A stretch of DNA of 64,000 bases from Nitrospirota bacterium (GTDB taxonomy: Bacteria; Nitrospirota; Thermodesulfovibrionia; Thermodesulfovibrionales; UBA6898), in contig JAJZPM010000002.1 of the NCBI GenBank assembly GCA_021811105.1, positions 186,001-250,000 on the forward strand, in the 5' to 3' direction. This document shows positions 19,601-25,508 of this stretch, piece after piece. A program made the position numbers and the translations under genes. The notes under the pieces were generated by a model that did not search any database, was not told the DNA's origin, and worked only from the letters and a program-made list of their open reading frames with translations. Numbering within the stretch: the first letter of the stretch is position 1; the number at the start of each line of letters is the position of its first letter.

Positions 19601-20947
19601 ATCGACGCCCATAGCGCCGACGCAGGTGCGATCACGAGATGCGAGGCCTTTCTTGACAGCGTCGGGAACCACGGAGTCAGGCGTCCGGAGCCGGAAAAAA
19701 GTGCGAAGTCAGGAGTAAGGAGTAAAGAGTTAAGAAATGAAAACACCTCACGCCTCGCGTCTTACTCCAAACGGACTGTTTATATCCCGCACATGTCCGA
19801 CCATGCATTTGCCCTGGCAGCAGCCTTTGAATACTGCGGTGCGGATGCAGAGGTACTTCCCCAATCTACGAAAGAGGCGGTCGATCTCGGGAAGAAGTTT
19901 GTCTCCGGGAAAGAGTGTTACCCTTGCGCAGTGACCACCGGCGATATGGTGAGAAAGATCCAGGAACGCGGGTTTGTGCCGTCCAAATCGGCTTTTTTCA
20001 TGCCCTCGGGTTCGGGCCCGTGCAGGTTCGGGCAGTACAATGTATTTCATCGTCTGGTGATAAGGGAACTCGGATACGAGGACATCCCGGTGCTGTCCCC
20101 GAACCAGGACGAGAACTTCTACGAACACCTTGGGGTCATCGGCGGTAATTTCGCCATGAGATCCTGGCAGGGTATTATTGCGATAGAACTGCTCACCAAG
20201 TGTCTCCATGAAACGAGGCCCTACGAAGTTGAAAAAGGCTCTTCGGATGCCCTTTACGAAGAGTATCTGCGAAAGGCGTGTAAATCGATAAAAGGCGCCG
20301 ATGGTAATATCGAGAGCCTCCTCAGAAAGGCGCGGGCCGATTTCGAACACTTGAGCACAATCAAGGACCCGAAGCCGCTGATCGGCATCGTCGGCGAGAT
20401 ATTCGTGAGATCCAACAAGTTCTCGAACGAGGACCTGGTCAGAAAGGTCGAGGCGCTGGGCGGCGAGGCATATCTGTCCCCTGTGGAAGAGTGGATATGC
20501 TACATCAACCATATGGCATTCCGTAAGGTCTTGATAAAAAAAGATTGGTCTGGTATGATTAAACTTCTGCTGAAGACGTTCTTCCAGAAGAGAATCGAGC
20601 ACGGATTCGGCAAGAATTTTGAAGGGTTCTTGCGGAACCTTCATGAACCCGACTCGAAGGAGTTGCTGGCAAAGGCGGGTCCTTATCTCCACTCCTCATT
20701 TGAAGGAGAGGCGATCCTCAGCATCGGCAAGAGCATCGACCTTATCACGAGAGGGGCGTCAGGCATCATCAATGCGATGCCTTTCGGCTGCATGCCGGGC
20801 ACGATCGTAAGCGGGCTGATGCGGGGAGTCGGTACAGACTTCGGAATCCCGTGCCTGAGTCTCCCTTATGACGGGACAGAATCGTTGACAACGGAAATTC
20901 AGCTTGAGGCGTTCATAGACCAGGCGAAGGAGTTTAAGAGAAGATAA
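16601..20947 (+). CDS. Large acyl-CoA dehydratase activase-type fusion protein
   Basis: A 1448-aa protein of the BadF/BadG/BcrA/BcrD (ASKHA) group fused to DUF2229/HgdB-like regions. Two ATPase modules are visible. The first (about 1-280) has GLDAGSVSVKLV, ELGGEDSKLIML and VCAAGTGSFLDQQAERL. The second (about 330-585) has GIDIGSISTNLAVI, EIGGQDSKYISL and ACAAGTGSFLEEQAEKL. The conserved Cys in each CAAGTGSFL and GRC/ERC segment would ligate a bridging [4Fe-4S] cluster. DUF2229 (about 605-960) has CKGCPNVCEINR, and a C-terminal part (about 1060-1440) resembles dehydratase D-component proteins. By analogy it performs ATP-driven low-potential electron transfer, but the partner is unknown. Five in-frame palindromic repeats interrupt the linkers. 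The ATG lacks a clear ribosome-binding site. Confidence 0.85.
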   Translation: MNFIGLDAGSVSVKLVSLDNGGNRLHSVYQRHKGQPLTVALQLLKEVLGVKSEESGVTPHFSLSLTGSAGRLIGSVLGLEPVNEVVAYAYATRRLYPRIRTIIELGGEDSKLIMLGEGSGAAKDFSMNSVCAAGTGSFLDQQAERLRLSIEEFSELCLKSKNPPRIAGRCSVFAKSDMIHLQQIASPMEDIVAGLCFAVARNFKGSIARGREIKSPVSFQGGVAANAGMVRAFREIFCLDELFVPEEHALMGAFGAAMKNLDSGAKQTFDLKKLEDFISSARPAEKGHRPLIGEGDRFSERHLKDSEEIGVRSKESPPPRLSPHTSRVKAYLGIDIGSISTNLAVIDEDCRLLAKRYLMTAGRPIEAVKQGLEEIGREIGDIVEIVGVGTTGSGRYMIADYVGADIVKNEITAQATAAAFIDKEVDTIFEIGGQDSKYISLRDGVIADFEMNKACAAGTGSFLEEQAEKLSIPIKLEFQKLALKSGNPCRLGERCTVFMENSLMSNLQRGAGREDLLAGLAYSIVQNYINRVVGKRPIGRKIFFQGGVAFNKSVVAAFEKYLGMEITVPPNHDVTGAIGMALIAKKQREDKKEVRSKESGVRAKHPLTSFKGFELSKRPYEISSFECKGCPNVCEINRVKVEGEKGYLFYGGRCEKYDVKKNRQENNLPDLFALREDLLWKAHLNYSEQFKVKSEKAEDEDHAPHTSRLAPQTVRSSRPKIGIPYVFYFHDFLPFWSTLLWELGFEVEVSGKTNRKIVDLGLESVLSETCFPVKTAHGHIKHLIDNGVDTIFMPSFVNLNLPDDTFERGFACPYTQTIPYSARVAFENGKFLTPVIDLSRGDEFIKKELKKVFGAFGVKASEISRAYDIARGAQEAFLTEIRDEGKRLLSALKERTVVIVGRAYNSFDKGMNLNIPRKLADLGVMAVPMDFLPMEPSSIDRDWPNMYWRAGQRILSAARLARANPLLYAVYIGNFSCGPDSFIIKFFEEEMSGKPYLHLEIDAHSADAGAITRCEAFLDSVGNHGVRRPEPEKSAKSGVRSKELRNENTSRLASYSKRTVYIPHMSDHAFALAAAFEYCGADAEVLPQSTKEAVDLGKKFVSGKECYPCAVTTGDMVRKIQERGFVPSKSAFFMPSGSGPCRFGQYNVFHRLVIRELGYEDIPVLSPNQDENFYEHLGVIGGNFAMRSWQGIIAIELLTKCLHETRPYEVEKGSSDALYEEYLRKACKSIKGADGNIESLLRKARADFEHLSTIKDPKPLIGIVGEIFVRSNKFSNEDLVRKVEALGGEAYLSPVEEWICYINHMAFRKVLIKKDWSGMIKLLLKTFFQKRIEHGFGKNFEGFLRNLHEPDSKELLAKAGPYLHSSFEGEAILSIGKSIDLITRGASGIINAMPFGCMPGTIVSGLMRGVGTDFGIPCLSLPYDGTESLTTEIQLEAFIDQAKEFKRR
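16748..16795 (+). repeat. In-frame palindromic repeat, copy 1
   Basis: Encodes residues about 50-65 of the activase fusion (GVKSEESGVTPHFSLSL region). The purine-rich left arm (AGTGAGGAGTCAGGAGTCA) is followed by a pyrimidine-rich right arm (CTCACTTCTCACTTTCAC) roughly complementary to it. It sits in a loop of the first ATPase module. Confidence 0.65.
17514..17586 (+). repeat. In-frame palindromic repeat, copy 2
   Basis: Encodes about residues 305-329, the linker between the two ATPase modules. Left arm GTGAGGAGTAAGGAGTCA, then an eight-C run, then right arm CGCCTCTCGCCTCACACTTC. The peptide is the low-complexity type GVRSKESPPPRLSPHTSR. Confidence 0.7.
18374..18420 (+). repeat. In-frame palindromic repeat, copy 3
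   Basis: Encodes about residues 592-607 between the second ATPase module and DUF2229. It consists mainly of left-arm units (GTAAGGAGTAAGGAGTCAG then GGTCAGGGCTAAG), giving the peptide EVRSKESGVRAKHP. The right arm is short. Confidence 0.6.
18664..18755 (+). repeat. In-frame palindromic repeat, copy 4
   Basis: Encodes about residues 688-718 inside DUF2229. The outer arms GTGAAGAGTGAA and TTCGCTCTTCAC are inverted repeats with one mismatch, and the inside contains repeated CCTCGCGCCTCGCG-type units. The peptide is FKVKSEKAEDEDHAPHTSR followed by LAPQTVRSSR. Confidence 0.7.
19699..19772 (+). repeat. In-frame palindromic repeat, copy 5
   Basis: Encodes about residues 1033-1057 at the junction before the C-terminal dehydratase-like part. 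Left arm GTCAGGAGTAAGGAGTAAAG; right arm CACCTCACGCCTCGCGTCTT then ACTCC. Peptide KSGVRSKELRNENTSRLASY. Confidence 0.68.
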
Positions 20948-21000
20948 GTCAAATAAGGCTTATAGGACCTATTCGAATCTATTAAGAAGGAGGTGAGTCT

Positions 21001-21099
21001 GTGGGAAGCGTAGTTAAATGGCGCAAGAAGAAAATGAGCAAGCATAAGCACAAAAAGCTGCTCAAAAAGACCAAACATCAAAGAAGAAGGAACGCATAA
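21001..21099 (+). CDS. bS22-like small ribosomal protein (AURKAIP1/COX24 domain)
   Basis: A 32-aa very basic protein starting with GTG: VGSVVKWRKKKMSKHKHKKL is the first part and it ends LLKKTKHQRRRNA. This matches the AURKAIP1/COX24 C-terminal domain family, whose bacterial members include the mycobacterial small-subunit protein bS22 (about 33 aa). An excellent ribosome-binding site, AAGGAGGTGAG, ends 4 bases before the GTG. It lies 53 bases after the activase stop and is convergent with the next gene. Ribosome association is inferred from the family. The gene is short enough that automatic callers often miss it. Confidence 0.8.
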   Translation: MGSVVKWRKKKMSKHKHKKLLKKTKHQRRRNA

Positions 21100-21158
21100 G
21101 TTGCAGACTTTTTTCATTACATATAGTGTCAGAGTCTTCAGGAATCATTGTCACGGGA

Positions 21159-21896
21159 TTACTGCGCATCTGCGCCGAACCGGCTTACCCGTATCCCGGC
21201 AAAGGGCATTGTCTGCAGGTAATCAGGGAAAGAGACCTTTTTGACTTCTCCGCCCCCTCCCTTTGTCCCGCTTGCATGGATCAGATAGACGCCGTCCTTC
21301 TCTCTCTTAAGGACCCCGATATGTCCGATGGTAATCCCTTCGGCTATCCTGGCGGGCGTGTTTACAAAAAAAACAATGTCGCCGCTCCTGAAAAGGTCGT
21401 TCCCTTTCGCCAAGGCCCCGGCCGGCACAAATAAGACCGGCTTCCCCGCCGGTGTCGTAATCGTACTGATCTTACCCAATTCCGAAGTTACTTCCGTCCC
21501 CCACTTCCCGCTTTCAAGCATATCGTCGCCATATTGAAACCGGTCGTCATAGTTCACGACTTCCCCATGTTCGACCTTCCCGTGATGCATGAATCTCATG
21601 CTGAGCGCCACCTCCCGCGCATCATCCGGGTCCCTGCTCATGGCGAGTTCGACCGCCCTGAATGTAAGATACATGCAGTCTACCCTTTCGTCCGCGACGA
21701 TCACCTCTCTTCTCACATAGGCCCCGAGGGGGTCGGTATCATAGGGAGTGCCGATGAATTTTTCAGCCCAGAACGCGATCCGTTCTCCGACAGGCATCAC
21801 CGCAGCCTGCTTTTGAAAGGCCGCGATGTCACCGTCGGGGAAAAAGGCGGAGGCGAACGCGGGAACAAAGACCAGGACGATAAATAACATCCTCAT
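21159..21896 (-). CDS. Secreted amidase-like protein (DUF1460/NlpC-P60-like)
   Basis: A 245-aa exported protein with a cleavable signal peptide (MRMLFIVLVFVPAFASAFF). The mature part resembles the DUF1460 family, described as N-acetylmuramoyl-L-alanine amidase-like, a cysteine-peptidase fold related to NlpC/P60. The likely catalytic Cys is in RVDCMYLTFRAVE, and GHIGVLKREKDGVYLIHAS supplies the His segment. It would cleave or remodel periplasmic peptidoglycan. The ATG at 21896 begins the signal peptide; the open frame upstream to 21953 has no leader-like sequence. It is divergent from the MetE-like gene with a 63-base gap, so a compact bidirectional promoter region is expected. Confidence 0.7.
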   Translation of the reverse strand: MRMLFIVLVFVPAFASAFFPDGDIAAFQKQAAVMPVGERIAFWAEKFIGTPYDTDPLGAYVRREVIVADERVDCMYLTFRAVELAMSRDPDDAREVALSMRFMHHGKVEHGEVVNYDDRFQYGDDMLESGKWGTEVTSELGKISTITTPAGKPVLFVPAGALAKGNDLFRSGDIVFFVNTPARIAEGITIGHIGVLKREKDGVYLIHASGTKGGGGEVKKVSFPDYLQTMPFAGIRVSRFGADAQ

Positions 21897-21959
21897 TGCA
21901 CTATTATACCCGCTGGAAAAATTTTGAAACAACCCCGGTGAATAGGGTATCATTCATAG

Positions 21960-22964
21960 GTGATCAAACCTTTTTCGACAACGGGGATAGGCAGCCTGCC
22001 CCATCTCGACGCCGGAGAGGCCTGCAGACTGGTACTCGACATTTTCGATATCCCATTCTGGCCGCAACTCCCAAGAGTATCGTTCAAAGAGTTCATGGTT
22101 CCCCAGTATTCCGAGGGCATGCCTTTCTTCAGGATCGACGCTGAAAGGCAGGCGGTATGGGTTGAAAAAAACGGCTCTGACGAGCTCGAGAGGTTCTATG
22201 AAGGCTGGAGAGAGGAATGCAGGATCGCAATATCCGAAGACTACGCGAAGGGCCTCCACACCTTCCTCCGCCTCGTCAAAAACAGAAAATTCGACTTTCT
22301 GAAGGGCCATGTGACCGGTCCCCTTACCTTTTCCCTCGGGCTGAAGGACGCCGGCGGAAAGCCAATCTATTTCGACGAGGAGTTCCGGGAAATCTCCCTG
22401 ATGCTCCTGAAGGCCAAGACACGCTGGCAGATAGACGCGCTGAAGCCCTATGCCGGCAAGATAATAGTCTTTATTGATGAGCCGATCCTCTCAGCACTCG
22501 GTAGCTCGGCCTATCTCGGCGTAAGCCAGGAAGAAAGTCTCAGAATGCTAAGAGAAATGACCGGCACGATACAGAAGGAAGGCGGCCTTGCGGGTATTCA
22601 CTGCTGCGGAAACGCGGACTGGCCGCTAGTAATCAAAAGCGGAGCCGACATCGTCAACTTCGACGCGTACGATTACGTAGACACCATATCGCTTTACCCC
22701 GGGGAATTCAGGGACTTTCTCGAAAAGGGCGGCCTTCTCGCGTGGGGGATCGTACCTACGTCGGACGCAATCGTGAACGAAAGCCCCGAATCGGTGAAAG
22801 AGAGGTTCCATGCCGGGCTCGAAATGCTTTCGCGGCATATACCGGACAGGCTTCTTCTTTCGCAAATACTGCTCACCCCTTCGTGCGGGACCGGGTCAAG
22901 GACGATAGAGGAGACCATCAAGGTCTTTCAGATACTTATGCGGCTGAAAGAGGCGCTCACATGA
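21960..22964 (+). CDS. Core-MetE-like methionine synthase
   Basis: A 334-aa protein corresponding to the C-terminal catalytic half of cobalamin-independent methionine synthase, without the N-terminal half of full-length MetE (about 750 aa). GIGSLPH near residue 10, the zinc-binding pair IHCCGNADW (about 219-227) and LLTPSCGTGS (about 306-315), and IDEPILSAL are family hallmarks. Stand-alone core-MetE proteins (MesA-D groups) transfer methyl groups from corrinoid proteins or other donors to homocysteine, so that is the likely role; the donor is unknown. The GTG start at 21960 has a weak leader. It overlaps tmk by 4 bases. Confidence 0.75.
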   Translation: MIKPFSTTGIGSLPHLDAGEACRLVLDIFDIPFWPQLPRVSFKEFMVPQYSEGMPFFRIDAERQAVWVEKNGSDELERFYEGWREECRIAISEDYAKGLHTFLRLVKNRKFDFLKGHVTGPLTFSLGLKDAGGKPIYFDEEFREISLMLLKAKTRWQIDALKPYAGKIIVFIDEPILSALGSSAYLGVSQEESLRMLREMTGTIQKEGGLAGIHCCGNADWPLVIKSGADIVNFDAYDYVDTISLYPGEFRDFLEKGGLLAWGIVPTSDAIVNESPESVKERFHAGLEMLSRHIPDRLLLSQILLTPSCGTGSRTIEETIKVFQILMRLKEALT

Positions 22965-23593
22965 AAGGCCTGTTCATCTCTCTGGAGGGTATAGAGGGCA
23001 CCGGAAAATCCACGCAGGCAGATCTGCTCGCCGTGCATTTCAGGAAGAAGGGATTCACCGTGGTGAAGACCGCTGAGCCCGGCGGCACGCGAATAAGCCT
23101 CAAGATACGGGAACTCCTTTTGTCCACTGACAATATGAACATGGCCCCTCTCACCGAGCTGCTCCTGTACAACGCGGCGCGGGTCCAGCATGTCAAAGAG
23201 ATCATCATGCCCGCGATTCAGAGGGGAGACGTGGTGATCACCGACAGATTCAGCGACTCAACAATGGCATACCAGGGCTTTGGAAGGGGCATCGACCCGA
23301 AGCTCATCGATTCTCTTGACCTGATTGCAACGGGGAGATTACGCCCTCATCTTACGATCCTCCTGGATGTCGATGTCGCAACCGGCCTCAGAAGAAATCG
23401 CGCGGCAGACAAGATAGACCGCCTTGAACTCGAGGAAATCTCTTTCCATGAGAGGGTGAGGGAAGGGTTTATCAGCATGGCCGCAAAGGAGCCCGAACGG
23501 ATCAGGCTTGTCGACTGCTCCGGGGACATCGAAACGGTACATAAGAAGGTAGTAGGCCTTGCCGATACGTTTCTGGATGGCCTGAGGACCTGA
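22961..23593 (+). CDS. tmk: Thymidylate kinase
   Basis: A 210-aa enzyme phosphorylating dTMP to dTDP. The P-loop is EGIEGTGKST (about 9-18), TAEPGGTRI gives the DR/E-P-G-G substrate loop, TDRFSDSTMAYQGFGRG is the dTMP-binding DRF segment, and NRAADKIDRLELE is the lid region. The ATG at 22961 overlaps the preceding stop (ATGA); the longer open frame upstream runs through the MetE-like gene and is not used. The tmk-holB-ricT-metG order is a widely conserved housekeeping arrangement. Confidence 0.95.
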   Translation: MKGLFISLEGIEGTGKSTQADLLAVHFRKKGFTVVKTAEPGGTRISLKIRELLLSTDNMNMAPLTELLLYNAARVQHVKEIIMPAIQRGDVVITDRFSDSTMAYQGFGRGIDPKLIDSLDLIATGRLRPHLTILLDVDVATGLRRNRAADKIDRLELEEISFHERVREGFISMAAKEPERIRLVDCSGDIETVHKKVVGLADTFLDGLRT

Positions 23594-23599
23594 AAAGGA

Positions 23600-24631
23600 A
23601 TGTCTCTCAGGGATATCATAGGGCAGGGAAAGGCGATTGAGATGCTGTTGGGGATACTCAAGAGACAGAGTGTCGCGTCCTCCTATCTTTTCTGCGGTGA
23701 GTCGGGAGTAGGAAAGAAGGCGGCGGCGATAAATTTTGCTAAGGCCATGAACTGCTTAAAAACAGTTGCGAGACACGAGTCGCGAGTTGGGAGTGAAAAT
23801 ATTGTTCGGAACTTGGAACTCAGAACTCGGAACTCAGAACCAGTTCAAATCGACGCCTGCGACGAATGCGAATCCTGTCTCAAGATTGAAGCAGGGACGC
23901 ATCCGGATTTTCTGCTGGTTTCCCCTGAAGACCGGCAGATCCGGATAGAAGAGATACGTGCAGTTGACGAGGCGCTCTCGTTCAAACCCTTTGAAGGCAG
24001 AAAAAAAGTTGTCGTGGTAGACGACGCCGAGGCGATGAATATCTCGGCTGCAAACGCCTTCCTCAAGACTCTTGAAGAACCCCCTGAAGACAGTGTCATC
24101 ATTCTGGTCTCGTCAAAGCCGGACCTTCTCCCCGCCACGATCAGGTCGCGCTGCTCGAGGATCAACTTTGTCCCTCTGACGACCGATTCGTGTATGAAGG
24201 TGATAGGTCGGACAATTGAAGGACAGGAGGCGCTTGAACTCGTCGCCAGGCTGTCGATGGGACGACCGGGCTACGCACTGTCCGCTGATCTGTCGGAAGA
24301 AAGGTCTTGGTTTCTCGGTCTTCTAAAGGGCATGCTCGGCGCCGAAAAAGACGGCTGGACCTCCAGGGATGACATGGAGCGCTGGTTCGACCAGGGCCTG
24401 ATCTTTTTCAGGGACCTTGCTGTTTTGGCGATAACAGGCGATCCTGCCCGTCTTATCAATATGGATCTTAAAAGCTATATGGCCGGTTTCAGCAAATCCC
24501 TTGATATAAAAGGTATAATATATATCCATCAGGAGCTGAGCCGCCTGAGAAGGCTGCTCCTGTTTAATCTCAACAAGTCCATAACGTGGAACTATACCGC
24601 TTCGTTGTTGCGAAAGGAACTTACCGGATAG
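23600..24631 (+). CDS. holB: DNA polymerase III subunit delta-prime (with in-frame insertion)
   Basis: A 343-aa clamp-loader subunit. The AAA+ P-loop is GESGVGKKAAAINFAKAMN (about 34-52), VVVVDDAEAMN is Walker B, LKTLEEPPED is the sensor/SRC region and RSRCSRI the arginine-finger-like motif. The zinc-binding loop is interrupted. The first Cys (AMNC) and the CDECESC cluster, normally close together, are separated by about 30 residues encoded by a palindromic repeat (23758-23850). The frame is kept and the rest of the protein looks intact, so function is probably tolerated. Confidence 0.92.
   Translation: MSLRDIIGQGKAIEMLLGILKRQSVASSYLFCGESGVGKKAAAINFAKAMNCLKTVARHESRVGSENIVRNLELRTRNSEPVQIDACDECESCLKIEAGTHPDFLLVSPEDRQIRIEEIRAVDEALSFKPFEGRKKVVVVDDAEAMNISAANAFLKTLEEPPEDSVIILVSSKPDLLPATIRSRCSRINFVPLTTDSCMKVIGRTIEGQEALELVARLSMGRPGYALSADLSEERSWFLGLLKGMLGAEKDGWTSRDDMERWFDQGLIFFRDLAVLAITGDPARLINMDLKSYMAGFSKSLDIKGIIYIHQELSRLRRLLLFNLNKSITWNYTASLLRKELTG
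23758..23850 (+). repeat. In-frame repeat insertion within holB
   Basis: Repeat-type DNA built from GAGTCGCGAGTTGGGAGTG-like units, then TTGGAACTCAGAACTCGG and its echo, encoding about residues 54-84 (ESRVGSENIVRNLELRTRNS). It falls inside the zinc-finger loop. Composition and unit structure are like the activase insertions, though the unit sequence differs somewhat. Confidence 0.62.
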
Positions 24632-24632
24632 A

Positions 24633-25508
24633 ATGGCGGATACTGTAGGAATACGGTTCAAGAGCTGCGGGAAGATTTACGATTTCGAGGTGAACGGACT
24701 CGAAGTCGCCCGGGGAGACCGCGTAATTGTGGAATCCGAGTTCGGGTTGAGCATAGGCTATGTAATCACCGGACCCAGTGCCCCGGAGGATTCCGGGAAA
24801 GAACTGAAAAAAGTGCTGCGCGTCGCCAGCGAAGAGGACCTGCGACAGAAGCGGGAAAATGAGGAATTCGAGCGGACCGCGAAGAACTTCTGCCTCGAAA
24901 GGATAATGGCGCGGGGGCTGCCGATGAAACTCGTCTGTTCCGAGGTCACTCTAGACCGGAAACGGATAGTGTTTTATTTTACCGCCGACGGCAGGATAGA
25001 TTTCAGGGAACTCGTTAAAGACCTGGCTGCAAAATTCAAGACAAGGATCGAGATGCGCCAGATAGGCGTGCGGGACAAGGCAAAGATGGTGGGAGGACTC
25101 GGCCTCTGCGGAAAGGAGCTCTGCTGCAGGCTATTTCTGACCTCTTTCGAGCCCATTTCCATTAAGATGGCCAAACAGCAGGAACTGGTGCTGAATACCG
25201 GCAAGCTTTCCGGCATATGCGGAAGACTGATGTGCTGCCTCGGGTACGAATATCATGAAGGAGGGGTCCCCCCCTATCCGCGGGCCGGCGACCGCGCCGT
25301 GCCTCCCACGGAGGAACCGGAAACAGCCGAGAACCCCATAGAAGACAGCGGAATCAGCCCCGACGTGATCTGCTGCACTGTCGTGCCTCCGGCCGGCGTT
25401 GCGCCTGCCGGACCAGACAAACCGGAGGAGCAGAAAAAACCTGATGGGTTCAAGAAAAAAAGCAAGAGAAGAAGGAGATACAGGAAGAAATTCCAGAAGA
25501 ATGAATAA
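24633..25508 (+). CDS. ricT: RicT/YaaT-family PSP1 domain protein
   Basis: A 291-aa PSP1-domain protein. The C-terminal PSP1 core has GGLGLCGKELCCRLFL (about 151-166) and KLSGICGRLMCCLGYEY (about 190-206). These clustered cysteines ligate Fe-S clusters in the B. subtilis homolog RicT, part of the RicAFT complex that affects RNase Y-dependent mRNA maturation. The role here may differ, since no ricA or ricF is nearby. The tail is extremely basic (KKKSKRRRRYRKKFQKNE) and might bind RNA. It starts 1 base after holB and overlaps metG by 8 bases. Confidence 0.85.
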   Translation: MADTVGIRFKSCGKIYDFEVNGLEVARGDRVIVESEFGLSIGYVITGPSAPEDSGKELKKVLRVASEEDLRQKRENEEFERTAKNFCLERIMARGLPMKLVCSEVTLDRKRIVFYFTADGRIDFRELVKDLAAKFKTRIEMRQIGVRDKAKMVGGLGLCGKELCCRLFLTSFEPISIKMAKQQELVLNTGKLSGICGRLMCCLGYEYHEGGVPPYPRAGDRAVPPTEEPETAENPIEDSGISPDVICCTVVPPAGVAPAGPDKPEEQKKPDGFKKKSKRRRRYRKKFQKNE

